From Opitutales bacterium (GTDB lineage Bacteria > Verrucomicrobiota > Verrucomicrobiia > Opitutales > Intestinicryptomonadaceae): DNA of 64,000 nucleotides. The position numbers were made by a program, and so were the translations under genes. Of this stretch, positions 26,030 through 35,282 are shown piece by piece (positions within the stretch are counted from its first letter, which is position 1; each line of letters starts with the position of its first letter). The notes under the pieces were generated by a model. That model saw only the letters and a list, made by a program, of their open reading frames with translations. It was not told the origin of the DNA and did no database searches. The stretch spans positions 248,001 to 312,000 of the forward strand of contig SUVP01000001.1 in the NCBI GenBank assembly GCA_015061945.1. Direction: 5' to 3'.

Positions 26030-27976
26030 ATGAATAAAATTGAAGAATTGAAAAAACTTGTTTCGACCGCAAAAGCAGAAGGGAAAATTCTCGATAGTGC
26101 AGTTGAAAATATCGAAAATTGGCTCTCGAAAAACTTTTTACCCGACTGGGCTATCGATGCACTCTTCGAGCTTTTTGAAAATCAAGCATACGAAGAATTG
26201 AACGACAGATTTTTTAAGCCATTGGCATTCGGTACAGGCGGTATGCGTGGACGCACAATCGGCAAAGTATCGGCAAAAGCAGAGCTCGGCACACTTTCCG
26301 ACAAGGGAACACCCGAACACGCAGCAGTTGGTGCAAATAATATGAACGATTTTAATGTGGCTCGTGCAACAAAAGGTCTGTTTAATTATTGCAAGAAATA
26401 TTGCGATGCAAACGGCAGTGGAGTTCCCAAATTAGTCGTTGCTTGCGATGTTCGCCACTTTTCAACACACTTTTGCGAGCTGACCGCATCAGTCTGGAAA
26501 AAACTCGGTGGCGAAGTTAGTATCTTCGATTCTCCACGTTCAACCCCACAACTATCTTTCACAGTTCGCTATTTGAAAGCAACTGCGGGTATAGTTATAA
26601 CTGCAAGCCACAATCCATCGCACGACAACGGATACAAAGTTTATTTTAGCGACGGCGCACAAGTAATTTCTCCACACGCTGAAGGAATAGTCGCTGAAGT
26701 AAATAATGTCGAGTGGGAATCGGTTGGCGAACTTTTGGATATTGACCTCAATGGTGTTAAATATGTCGAAAAATCGGCTGAAGACGCATATGTAAAGTCT
26801 ATCGAAGATTGCGTAATCGACAAAGATGTTATGGCTGTCAACAAGCCAAAGCTCGTCTTTACGGCAGTACACGGCACAGGTGCATCACTCTGCCCTTCTG
26901 TGATGAGACACTTCGGTCTTGAGCCTGTTCTCGTCGAAGAACAAATGCAAATGGACCCCCGCTTCCCGACAGTAAAACAACCCAACCCAGAATACGCTGA
27001 AACGCTTTCAATGGGCATCGCAAAAATGAACGAAAGCGGAGCCGATTGCCTTATGGCGACCGACCCTGACGCCGATAGAATGGGCGTTGCAATTCGCACA
27101 AGAGACGGAGAAATCCGTATTCTCACAGGCAATATGATTGGTTCGCTTTTGGCAGAATATCGTGCTACACAAATGAAAGAAAAAGGTATTATTGTCGATT
27201 CTTCAAAATGTGCGTTTATCAAAACTTTTGTTACAACTCCACTTCAAGATAAAATCGCTGAAGTCCACGGTATCAAGTGCGTAAACACTCTCACTGGTTT
27301 TAAGTGGATTGGTGGTCGCCTCACAAAATACGAAGAAGAGCTTGTCAAAAATTATGGCAACGACGCATCTGATATGAATTATGCCGACAAAGCTCGCCTT
27401 ATGCAAAAATATAGCACTTTCTTTGTTTTCGGTGGCGAAGAAAGCTACGGCTACTTGGGTACAGATTCTGTCCGCGACAAAGACGCAAACTCGGCAGTTA
27501 TTATGTTCTCTGAAATGCTCGCATACTTGAAATCGAAGGGGATGACAGTCGATGAATATCTCGATTCGATTTATGTAAAGTGCGGATATTATCTTGAAGA
27601 CTTGCGTAGTATTTATCGAGAAGGAGCACTTGGCTCGGCTCAAATTCAAGGCTTCTTGACTATGCTCGACGAAAATCCACTTACTGAAGTTGCAGGAGTG
27701 AAAGTCGCAAAGTCGATTAACTTTAACCGCGACGAAATTTTTGATGCCGACGGTATAAAAATTCCACGCGAAAAGTTCTTCTTCTACACACTCGAAAACG
27801 GATATAGCTTTGCTGTGCGTGGTAGCGGAACAGAACCAAAAATTAAGTTCTACGCATTCGCAACAGAAAAAGTATCGGACAAAGAACAACTCGCCGACGC
27901 AAAACTTCAAGCACGCAAAAACCTCGATAGTTTGCTCGACGGTCTCGCAGAGAAATTTGAGCAAAGCACAAAATAA
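26030..27976 (+). CDS. Phosphoglucomutase/phosphomannomutase (alpha-D-phosphohexomutase)
   Basis: A 648-residue cytoplasmic mutase moving phosphate between C1 and C6 of hexoses, feeding glycogen, nucleotide-sugar or glycolytic routes. All four family motifs are present: phosphoserine loop TASHNPSHDNGYKVY, metal loop DPDADRMGV, sugar loop GGEESYGYLG and phosphate-binding RGSGTEPKIKFY. The length exceeds classic PMM/PGM (about 450-550) and resembles PgcA/Pgm2-type enzymes. Preference for glucose or mannose phosphate is not decidable here. A strong terminator follows. Confidence 0.93.
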   Translation: MNKIEELKKLVSTAKAEGKILDSAVENIENWLSKNFLPDWAIDALFELFENQAYEELNDRFFKPLAFGTGGMRGRTIGKVSAKAELGTLSDKGTPEHAAVGANNMNDFNVARATKGLFNYCKKYCDANGSGVPKLVVACDVRHFSTHFCELTASVWKKLGGEVSIFDSPRSTPQLSFTVRYLKATAGIVITASHNPSHDNGYKVYFSDGAQVISPHAEGIVAEVNNVEWESVGELLDIDLNGVKYVEKSAEDAYVKSIEDCVIDKDVMAVNKPKLVFTAVHGTGASLCPSVMRHFGLEPVLVEEQMQMDPRFPTVKQPNPEYAETLSMGIAKMNESGADCLMATDPDADRMGVAIRTRDGEIRILTGNMIGSLLAEYRATQMKEKGIIVDSSKCAFIKTFVTTPLQDKIAEVHGIKCVNTLTGFKWIGGRLTKYEEELVKNYGNDASDMNYADKARLMQKYSTFFVFGGEESYGYLGTDSVRDKDANSAVIMFSEMLAYLKSKGMTVDEYLDSIYVKCGYYLEDLRSIYREGALGSAQIQGFLTMLDENPLTEVAGVKVAKSINFNRDEIFDADGIKIPREKFFFYTLENGYSFAVRGSGTEPKIKFYAFATEKVSDKEQLADAKLQARKNLDSLLDGLAEKFEQSTK

Positions 27977-28001
27977 ATTTGCAAGATAACGCAATTTCTA
28001 C

Positions 28002-28034
28002 AAACTGTTCTGCTATGAGTAGAACAGTTTTTTT
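28002..28034 (+). terminator. Terminator after the phosphohexomutase gene
   Basis: AAACTGTTCT / AGAACAGTTT stem followed by a run of T. Confidence 0.85.
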
Positions 28035-28153
28035 GTGTCTAACATATTTTATTACACAATTTTTCGTCCAACATTTTATCGTTAAAATACACGTTAAAAA
28101 ATAATTCTTATCAAAACATAAACGACCCAAATTTCTAAAAAAAAATAAAGTAT

Positions 28154-29260
28154 ATGAAAACATCACTATTATTGGCAATCACAACATTTGTAGCGTCGGC
28201 GACATTTGCGTCGATAAACGTTTGCAACCCACCAAGCATAAAACTCAAGGAACCACCAAGACTCGAGAACCCCGACTCGTTCTCGATGATTCTTTTTGGC
28301 GACACGCAAACGTACAACAAATTTACTTTCAATCAACCTATCTTTGAATTGATGACTGCGTGGACAGCATCGCACAAAGATATTCTGAAAATCAAAGCTA
28401 CTCTCTCAACTGGCGATATTGTCGATAGAAACGACGCCCTTATTTTATCTACAACAAAACTGCCAAGAATAAACGGCAACACTCCAAGTATGGATATGTG
28501 GCAAACTGCGGCACGCTCGTACGCACGTCTCGACGGTGTTCTCCCTTATATTTTGGCGACAGGCAACCATGATTATGGCTACAACTCGGCAGAAAATCGC
28601 AATACATATTTCAATAAATATTTCCCGATTCTAAAAAATAAATGTTGGCAAGATTGCCTTGTATCAACTGCTCCAAATGCACAAGGCGTGATGAGTTTAG
28701 AAAACGCTGCGTACGAGTTTGACGACAAGAACTGGGGGAAAATCCTCGTCGTTTCGCTCGAGTTTGCTCCACGCGATTGCATTCTCGAGTGGGCGAAAAA
28801 GCTCACTAAAAGCGATAAGTATAAAAATCATAAAGTGATTATCCTAACGCACTCGATTTTGAATACAAAAGTAAACGGAGTTAAAATTATCGAAAAAGAA
28901 AAATACAAGTTGCCAGAACCAAATTGGGGCAAAGCCGTTTTGGAAAAACTTGTTTCAGATTCCGATAATATTAAACTTGTCTTGTGTGGACACTCTGGCG
29001 ACAAAACAAGATTTTGCTCGAATCTTGAATACAAAAATAAAGCTGAACGCACTGTGCATATCGTTATGTTTAACCCGCAATTTATAATGGGTAGCGACGG
29101 CAATGGTGGCGACGGCTGGCTTCGCATTATGGAATTTATGCCCGACGGCAAAACAATTTCTATGCGTACATACTCACCTCTTTTCGCTGTGTCGGCAATC
29201 ACCCAACACCTCGCATGGAAAAAAGATAGCGAAGGTCAATTTAAAATCGAAATACAATAA
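28154..29260 (+). CDS. Secreted calcineurin-like metallophosphatase, copy 1
   Basis: A 368-residue exported phosphoesterase. The signal peptide is MKTSLLLAITTFVASATFAS. Metal-binding motifs appear in order: ILFGDTQTY, LSTGDIVD, ATGNHDYG, ILTHSIL and LCGHSGD, so the bimetal site looks complete. Substrate unknown; extracellular phosphoesters of nucleotides, phytate or phospholipids are possible. A close paralogue starts 5 bases after the stop, and a transglutaminase-like gene follows, forming a tight three-gene operon. Confidence 0.85.
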   Translation: MKTSLLLAITTFVASATFASINVCNPPSIKLKEPPRLENPDSFSMILFGDTQTYNKFTFNQPIFELMTAWTASHKDILKIKATLSTGDIVDRNDALILSTTKLPRINGNTPSMDMWQTAARSYARLDGVLPYILATGNHDYGYNSAENRNTYFNKYFPILKNKCWQDCLVSTAPNAQGVMSLENAAYEFDDKNWGKILVVSLEFAPRDCILEWAKKLTKSDKYKNHKVIILTHSILNTKVNGVKIIEKEKYKLPEPNWGKAVLEKLVSDSDNIKLVLCGHSGDKTRFCSNLEYKNKAERTVHIVMFNPQFIMGSDGNGGDGWLRIMEFMPDGKTISMRTYSPLFAVSAITQHLAWKKDSEGQFKIEIQ

Positions 29261-29265
29261 TAAAT

Positions 29266-30372
29266 ATGAAAATTAAAATTCTTTTTTCAATTTCGACAAT
29301 TTTCGCAACTGCACTATTTGCGTCGACAAGCGTTTGCAATCCACCAAATATCAAGCTAAAAGAACCACCACGCTTGGAAAATCCCGACTCGTTCTCGATG
29401 ATTCTTTTTGGCGACACGCAAACGTACACAAAGTTTACATTCAACCAACCTATCTTTGAATTGATGACAGCTTGGACTGCCGCACACAAAGATGTCTTGA
29501 ATATCAAAGCAACCCTCTGCACTGGCGACCTTGTTGATAAGAATGATTACTTTTTGCCCTCGTGCCCAAAATACAAACAAGTAAACGGCAACACGCCCAG
29601 TATGGATATGTGGCAAAGTGTTGCGCGCTCATTCTCAAGGCTCGATGGCGTTATGCCTTATATTATTGCAACTGGCAACCACGACTATGGTATTATATCG
29701 GCAGAAAATCGCAACAGCCATTTCAACAAATATTTCCCAATCCTAAAAAATAAATGCTGGAAAGATTGCCTTGTTTCAACAACTCCAAACGGACAAGGCT
29801 ATATGAGTTTGGAAAATGCTGCTTACGAATTTGACGACAAAAATTGGGGAAAGCTCCTTGTTATTGCTCTCGAATTTGCTCCACGCGATTGTGTCTTAAC
29901 ATGGGCAAAAGCTCTCACAAAATCGGACAAATACAAGGCACATAAGGTTATTGTTATCACACACTCGATTCTTGAAACAAATAAAAACGTTGTCAAAATT
30001 TGTGAGAAAGAAGGATACAAATTGCCTGATCCTAACTGGGGCAAAGATGTTTTGGAAAAGCTCGTTTCAGACTCTGAAAATATCAAGCTTGTATTATGTG
30101 GACACTCGGGCGACATAACACGCTTCCAATCAAAGCTCGACTACAAAACAAAAGCAAACCGAGTTGTGCCTATTGTAATGTTCAACCCACAAAGTTGTGG
30201 TGGTTGGGACGCTAACGGTGGCGATGGTTGGCTTCGCATTATGGAATTTATGCCCGATGGCAAAACAATTTCTATGCGTACATACTCTCCACTTTTTGCG
30301 GTGTCAGCTACAACACAAGATTTTGCTTGGAAGAAAGACAAAGAAGCTCAATTTAAAATCGAAATAGAATAA
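29266..30372 (+). CDS. Secreted calcineurin-like metallophosphatase, copy 2
   Basis: A same-length (368) paralogue of the preceding protein, identical over long stretches (SFSMILFGDTQTY, FNQPIFELMTAWTA) and diverged in the 90-110 region and C-terminal half. The signal peptide differs (MKIKILFSISTIFATALFAS). Motifs GDTQTY, CTGDLVD, ATGNHDYG, ITHSIL and CGHSGD are all kept, so both copies appear functional. Its TAA overlaps the next gene's ATG by one base. Confidence 0.85.
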   Translation: MKIKILFSISTIFATALFASTSVCNPPNIKLKEPPRLENPDSFSMILFGDTQTYTKFTFNQPIFELMTAWTAAHKDVLNIKATLCTGDLVDKNDYFLPSCPKYKQVNGNTPSMDMWQSVARSFSRLDGVMPYIIATGNHDYGIISAENRNSHFNKYFPILKNKCWKDCLVSTTPNGQGYMSLENAAYEFDDKNWGKLLVIALEFAPRDCVLTWAKALTKSDKYKAHKVIVITHSILETNKNVVKICEKEGYKLPDPNWGKDVLEKLVSDSENIKLVLCGHSGDITRFQSKLDYKTKANRVVPIVMFNPQSCGGWDANGGDGWLRIMEFMPDGKTISMRTYSPLFAVSATTQDFAWKKDKEAQFKIEIE

Positions 30373-32051
30373 TGAAAAAAATAATCGCTCTACTCGTTGG
30401 TATCTTGCCAATTCAAATTTGCCTTGCACAAGATTGTATCGCCGACTTCGATGCATCGACTGCAAAAACATTTTTTGATAACAAGCCAAACCTCACCGAA
30501 AAAATAAACGATTATATAAAATCGGCTCGGGCAGATTATGCAAAAAATGATTTTGAAAACGCATCAAAAAAAATGCACATCGCAAATTTTTTTGATGCAC
30601 TAACAAAGGCGGAATCGTCGGCGTCGGAAAATATCAAAGTTGAAATTCTGTCTAATGCCGATTTTCTGAAAAACCTAATTGGCGAAATATCGCCAAAAGA
30701 CGACATCAAAAAAGTTTTTGAAATACTCTCGAACATACAAAAATCTTCGCCTGAAAAATTTTCAAAATATCGCAATCTCGCAGGTGCAATCGCCATTGTT
30801 TTCGATGCTCCTCCACCTGAAAATTGGCCACACGCACAAGTATCAAAAGACTTGTTGCCACGCACATTACCCGAGCCAATCGACGCATTCAAAAAAATTG
30901 TCGACACTCGTGAACGTGGAAAATTCTTGTTGCCCACTGAAAAACTATCTATCGAAGAATTGAAATATTTAGTGGCATCGCCCGCAAACGACGAAGACAA
31001 ACAATGGGCTCAACAAAGTATTTCTGTAAACTTGGCAAACATCGCAAAACTTTATCCGTCTATTAAGTACGATTTCCAACGCTTAAACGCAAAAAAATTT
31101 GACTGGGAAGGCTCTGATTATCGCCTCAAAACAATTAAATCGGAAGGCGGTATTTGCACCGATCAATCGTATTTTACATCGGAAGTCGCAAAGGCAAAAG
31201 GCGTGCCAGCCTTTGTTTTTTCGGGTGCTGGCAGTGATGGCTTTCATGCATGGGTTGCATATATGCAAAAATCGGGTTCGTGGAATTTCAACGTTGGCAG
31301 ATACGAAAATGCTCGCTTTGTTACAGGCACAACTATCGATCCTCAAACGTGGGAAACCGCAACCGACCACCAATTAAACGCAATGCGTGAAGGTTTCAGA
31401 AATGGTACTAAATATGCCCTCTCAGAAATTCACTCTATGTTCGCAAAATATTTTTACGACAACAAAGAATTTAAACGTGCAGAAGACTCGGCTAAGAAAT
31501 CTATTGTCGCCGACCAACGCAATACATCGGCGTGGGATATTCTAATTGCTTCGCTCGAAAAACAAGAACGCCCAAGCCAAGAAATAATCAAAATGTATGA
31601 ATCGGCAATCAAGGCGTTTTCCAAATATCCAGATATCGACGCACAGTTCCGACGCAAATGTATTAAATTGCTTATCGCCGACGGAAAGAACGATATCGCA
31701 CGCCGAATGTCGACTTCAATAATCGTAAAAACAAAAGCAAACCGACCAGATATAGCTATGGAATTTGCACGTCGAGAGCTTCAACTTGAAATTAAAAACG
31801 GCACACAAGATAAAATTGTATCTTCGTATAAACGTTTGATTGCACCGTTTAAATCAGACCCAGCAATGATGATAAACGGTCTCGTTATCCCGATTATAAA
31901 CTCCTTGCTCAATACCGACAAATATGCGTACGCAAACGATATTATCAAGGCGACAAAGCAAACGGTGAAATCAAAAGATGCAACAATCAAATCAAGTCTT
32001 GATAATATTGAAGCACAAGTTCAGAAAATTATATCTAAAAAGAACAAATAA
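30372..32051 (+). CDS. Secreted transglutaminase-like protein with C-terminal helical repeats
   Basis: A 559-residue exported protein; the signal peptide is MKKIIALLVGILPIQICLAQ. The central region reads GGICTDQSYFTSEVAKAKGVPA then DGFHAWVAY, the transglutaminase-like Cys/His core with C262 and H292. The third catalytic residue is not obvious: the usual WxxVDP appears as WNFNVGRY, and D323 is an alternative. The C-terminal 200 residues look TPR-like (YDNKEFKRAEDSAKKSIVAD). The role could be a protease, transglutaminase or scaffold. The one-base overlap with copy 2 of the metallophosphatase makes this a translationally coupled unit. Confidence 0.65.
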   Translation: MKKIIALLVGILPIQICLAQDCIADFDASTAKTFFDNKPNLTEKINDYIKSARADYAKNDFENASKKMHIANFFDALTKAESSASENIKVEILSNADFLKNLIGEISPKDDIKKVFEILSNIQKSSPEKFSKYRNLAGAIAIVFDAPPPENWPHAQVSKDLLPRTLPEPIDAFKKIVDTRERGKFLLPTEKLSIEELKYLVASPANDEDKQWAQQSISVNLANIAKLYPSIKYDFQRLNAKKFDWEGSDYRLKTIKSEGGICTDQSYFTSEVAKAKGVPAFVFSGAGSDGFHAWVAYMQKSGSWNFNVGRYENARFVTGTTIDPQTWETATDHQLNAMREGFRNGTKYALSEIHSMFAKYFYDNKEFKRAEDSAKKSIVADQRNTSAWDILIASLEKQERPSQEIIKMYESAIKAFSKYPDIDAQFRRKCIKLLIADGKNDIARRMSTSIIVKTKANRPDIAMEFARRELQLEIKNGTQDKIVSSYKRLIAPFKSDPAMMINGLVIPIINSLLNTDKYAYANDIIKATKQTVKSKDATIKSSLDNIEAQVQKIISKKNK

Positions 32052-32124
32052 TTAGAAACACTTCTGCATAACTATTATTATTTATTATATCATTTATATT
32101 AAATAATTATTTTTTCATTGATTA

Positions 32125-32145
32125 TTATCACAAAGTGTGTGATAA
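32125..32145. promoter_or_regulatory. Operator-like dyad before the small RHH-like gene
   Basis: Perfect 8-bp arms TTATCACA and TGTGATAA are separated by 5 bases and end 7 bases before the ATG at 32153. Small ribbon-helix-helix proteins often repress themselves at such sites; the link is inferred. Confidence 0.45.
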
Positions 32146-32152
32146 AAAACTA

Positions 32153-32353
32153 ATGAAAAAGGCTAATAATTATGTAAGACGGACAATTTCGTTATCACCA
32201 AAAATCAACGACCTTCTCACAGAAGGTGCAAAAAACGAGTTTGGTGGGAATCTTAGTGCATTCTTGGCTCATATAACTCTTGATTATTTAAGATGCAAAA
32301 ATTGCGAGAAAAAGAATGAACAAAAGAGCAAATGCAAATGTGAAAAAGCGTAA
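32153..32353 (+). CDS. Small ribbon-helix-helix-like protein with Cys-rich tail
   Basis: A 66-residue protein. I chose the ATG at 32153 over the GTG at 32135, since the latter falls inside the dyad. Residues 7-45 (YVRRTISLSPKINDLLTEG ... NLSAFLAHITLDYL) fit a beta-strand plus two helices, as in ribbon-helix-helix DNA-binding domains. The tail CKNCEKKNEQKSKCKCEKA has CxxC and CxC pairs that could bind zinc or another metal. No toxin gene is adjacent; dprA follows after a terminator. A metal- or redox-responsive repressor is a guess. Confidence 0.55.
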   Translation: MKKANNYVRRTISLSPKINDLLTEGAKNEFGGNLSAFLAHITLDYLRCKNCEKKNEQKSKCKCEKA

Positions 32354-32390
32354 TTGCTCGTAAATATCATCAGATATAAGTATTTTTTTT

Positions 32391-32427
32391 AGCGTTGCTG
32401 TTTTTGCTTTTAAATCGCAACGCTTTT
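32391..32427 (+). terminator. Terminator between the small regulator and dprA
   Basis: AGCGTTGC / GCAACGCT stem with a long T-rich loop and a TTTT tail. Confidence 0.7.
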
Positions 32428-32441
32428 GTCATTCTAAAGGA

Positions 32442-33578
32442 ATGTTTAACGACGACTACAAAGATTATATTAGACTTTGCTCCATTCAAGATGTCGGGCA
32501 TATCACAGCAATGCGATTGATTAACTTTTTCGGCTCGCCCACTGAAGTTTTCAACGCATCAAAAGCCGACCTTATGCAAGTTGAAAAAGTCGGTGCACGC
32601 ACCGCAAATTCGATAATCGAAAATAAAGATAAAATTGATGTCGAAAAAATTTGTCAAAGAATGTCGGCACTGGGTGCGAGATATATTCATATTGGGATGT
32701 CGTCGTACCCTACTCTTCTACGCAAAATTCCCGATCCGCCGATTGGCTTTTATGTTATCGGAGATTATGATTTCTCGATGCCATGCATATCGATAATCGG
32801 CTCACGCAACTGTTCTGTGTACGGACAAATTACAGCCCGTAAATTTGCGTCGGCATTGTCTCGAGCAGGCTTTGCCATTGTCAGCGGAATGGCACGCGGA
32901 ATAGATAGTTGTGCACACTTTGGAGCTCTCGAAGCTGGCGGAAAAACTGTTGCAGTTCTCGGATGCGGTGCCGATGTAATTTATCCACCAGAAAATGGTG
33001 AGTTGTATAATCGCATAATTTCGGACGGTGCGATAGTTTCAGAATTCCCGCTTGGCTCACGTGCCGACAAACAAAATTTTCCGATAAGAAATAGAATTGT
33101 TGCAGGCTTAAGTTTGGCGACGCTCGTTGTTGAGTCGGACACAAAAGGTGGCAGTATGATTACCGCACGGATTGCGGGCGAACAAGGTAGAGATGTTTTT
33201 GCTATCCCTGGTAGAATCGACCAAGCTTCGAGCCGTGGTTGCAACGCACTCATTCGTGATGGTGTGCGACTCGCAACTTGCCCCGAAGATATTATCGACG
33301 AACTGAAATTTTCTGGACAACTTGAAATTTCTTTCGACACGCAAGACAAAAAATCTTCGACAGAAAAGAAAGTCGACACACCCAAACCGACAATAAATTT
33401 GGTCGGCGACCAAGCTGTGATTTACAAATGTTTTGAAACATTAGACACTGCAGATGTAGATACAATCTCCGAAAAATCGCAACTTCCGCCACACAAATGC
33501 TTGCCGATTTTAACTATGCTCGAACTAAAAAAAATCTTGATTAAAGACGCTGGTGGCAAATGGCGAAAGCGTCTATAA
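32442..33578 (+). CDS. dprA: DNA processing protein DprA
   Basis: A 378-residue protein that loads RecA on incoming single-stranded DNA during natural transformation. N-terminal HhH/SAM-like domain (IRLCSIQDVGHITAMRLI), central Rossmann fold with SIIGSRNCSVYG, VSGMARGIDSCAHFGAL, VLGCGADVIYPPEN, FPIRNRIVAG and KGGSMITAR, and a C-terminal winged-helix-like segment. An AAAGG ribosome site is very close to the ATG. DprA with a type IV pilus-like system elsewhere in the window makes competence conceivable, but comEC and comEA are not seen here. Confidence 0.95.
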   Translation: MFNDDYKDYIRLCSIQDVGHITAMRLINFFGSPTEVFNASKADLMQVEKVGARTANSIIENKDKIDVEKICQRMSALGARYIHIGMSSYPTLLRKIPDPPIGFYVIGDYDFSMPCISIIGSRNCSVYGQITARKFASALSRAGFAIVSGMARGIDSCAHFGALEAGGKTVAVLGCGADVIYPPENGELYNRIISDGAIVSEFPLGSRADKQNFPIRNRIVAGLSLATLVVESDTKGGSMITARIAGEQGRDVFAIPGRIDQASSRGCNALIRDGVRLATCPEDIIDELKFSGQLEISFDTQDKKSSTEKKVDTPKPTINLVGDQAVIYKCFETLDTADVDTISEKSQLPPHKCLPILTMLELKKILIKDAGGKWRKRL

Positions 33579-34253
33579 TTAGGAATGCGACAGCCAATCG
33601 AGCAACAATTCGTCTTTTTCGGATTCCGACAATTTCCAAGAATCGTCGCGCTTTCGCATCCTTTGCGAAAGATTTTGCAAACACAACGCAGAGAACACTG
33701 AAAGATTAAAACTTTGTGCAAAGCCCAACATTTGCATCGAGAAAAGATAATCGGCTCGTGCGTGTGCGACATCGCTCAACCCTGTAAGTTCCGTCCCCAA
33801 CATCAATGCGATTGGTTTATCAACTGGCACGTCGTCAATAGTCCCAACACCTTCTCGCAAAGTCGACGCAACAAGTGCATATCCACGTGATTTCAAATCG
33901 TCGAGAGCTTTAATTGTATTTTCATTTGCGAGTGCCGAAACTGGCTGTGAATGTGGCATACCATTTTTTGAGACAACCGCTTCTGGCGAAACAAACCGGC
34001 GTATTGTCATCCACTTTCCCGCCCCCATATCAACATCTCGACTGATTTTTTGAATGTATCTATTCTCTATAAAAACTGCCTCTTGTATGCCGAATGCATC
34101 GCAATTTCGTAGCACCGCCGACGCATTGTGTGCTTGAAAAATATCTTCTAAAACTATCGTAATTTTTCGAGTGCGATTCTCGAGCACCTTACGCATTTTT
34201 GCAAAACGTGCAGGAGTTATCTCTTTCGACAATCTCTCTATTTCCGACTTCAT
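33579..34253 (-). CDS. tRNA (guanosine-2'-O)-methyltransferase, SpoU/TrmH family
   Basis: A 224-residue SPOUT methyltransferase. I prefer the ATG at 34253, which overlaps the upstream dus stop as ATGA. Motifs: ITIVLEDIFQAHNASAVLRNCDAFG (motif 1, NxxAxxR), MLGTELTGLSD (motif 2) and FAQSFNLSVFSALCL (motif 3 with the SAM knot). Most similar in style to TrmH, which methylates G18 in the D-loop. It converges on dprA with adjacent stop codons. Confidence 0.88.
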   Translation of the reverse strand: MKSEIERLSKEITPARFAKMRKVLENRTRKITIVLEDIFQAHNASAVLRNCDAFGIQEAVFIENRYIQKISRDVDMGAGKWMTIRRFVSPEAVVSKNGMPHSQPVSALANENTIKALDDLKSRGYALVASTLREGVGTIDDVPVDKPIALMLGTELTGLSDVAHARADYLFSMQMLGFAQSFNLSVFSALCLQNLSQRMRKRDDSWKLSESEKDELLLDWLSHS

Positions 34254-35278
34254 AATTCGCAGTTGGGACGCGAACAAACTCCCTCGTATGGTTCTTGTCG
34301 AAATGGTTTTTCGGCATTTGAATTTTCGAGCATAAATTCATCGCAAACTTTTAAGAGTTCATCGATTCCTTTTGCTCGACGCATTTTGAAAAGGAAATCT
34401 CCATTAGGGTCTATTGACGCCCCTACAAAATTCAAAAACTTTTTCAATCGAGAATCGGGAAAACGCAAATTTTGCGACTGAATATTTGCAAGTAAATCGT
34501 CCACATATTTACGAACATCAGAATGTGTTGGCACAAAAACATCACGTCCCGAAAATTTGTCGGCAATTTGTCTGAAAATCCATGGATTACGGACAGCGTG
34601 TCTGCCGACCATAACGCCAGCACAGCCTGTCTTACGCACAACTTCATCTGCACGCAAAGCACTAACAATATCGCCATTGGCAATCACTGGGACATTCGAC
34701 AAACTCACTGCTTCGGCGATTTTATCGTAGTTTGGCGTTCCTTTGTAAAGTTGTTTTACAGTTCGAGCATGCAATGAAATGAAGTCGGGCGAGCCGTCGA
34801 GAACAACTTTAAAAGTCTCGGCAAAATTTGTGTCGCTATCAAAACCTGTTCGCATTTTGACACTAAAACAACCTTCCCATTTCGACCTCATAACTCGCAT
34901 TATTGATGCGATTTTTTTGTGGTCTCGGAGAAGTCCACCGCCGACATTTTTCTTATACACTTTTGGTGCGGGGCAACCCAAATTCAAGTCGAGCATTTTT
35001 ATTTGTGGATATTTTTTTAGCTCGTCTATCGCACGCGATATAAATGTTTCGTCCTCGCCGATAAACTGCGCACACACTCTGTCGGGCGACCACAAAACTG
35101 AATCCAAAACGTGAGAATCTAACTCAAAAAATTCGTGAATCCTAAAATACTCTGCTATGAAAAAATCGGGCGACCCACGCTTATCGACAATCTGCATAAA
35201 GCCAGAATCGGTTATATCTTGCATCGGAGCAAGGAACGACACTGGGCGAGTAAAATCTAAAAACGGGGCGTTGCTCAT
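34250..35278 (-). CDS. tRNA-dihydrouridine synthase
   Basis: A 342-residue flavoenzyme reducing uridines in the tRNA D-loop. Features: N-terminal FLAPMQDITDSGF (FMN-binding), catalytic Cys in LDLNLGCPAPKVYKKNVGGG, SVKMRTGF, SLHARTVKQLYKG and VIANGDIVSA, GVMVGRHAVRNPW. DusB-like by layout. It is translationally coupled to the trmH-like gene by the ATGA overlap, and 4 bases separate it from the gene upstream. Confidence 0.93.
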   Translation of the reverse strand: MSNAPFLDFTRPVSFLAPMQDITDSGFMQIVDKRGSPDFFIAEYFRIHEFFELDSHVLDSVLWSPDRVCAQFIGEDETFISRAIDELKKYPQIKMLDLNLGCPAPKVYKKNVGGGLLRDHKKIASIMRVMRSKWEGCFSVKMRTGFDSDTNFAETFKVVLDGSPDFISLHARTVKQLYKGTPNYDKIAEAVSLSNVPVIANGDIVSALRADEVVRKTGCAGVMVGRHAVRNPWIFRQIADKFSGRDVFVPTHSDVRKYVDDLLANIQSQNLRFPDSRLKKFLNFVGASIDPNGDFLFKMRRAKGIDELLKVCDEFMLENSNAEKPFRQEPYEGVCSRPNCEL

Positions 35279-35282
35279 AACG

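Noticed and set aside
28154-30372. Tandem metallophosphatases as an assembly duplication
   Set aside because: The copies differ at many positions including signal peptide and central region, so they are real diverged paralogues.
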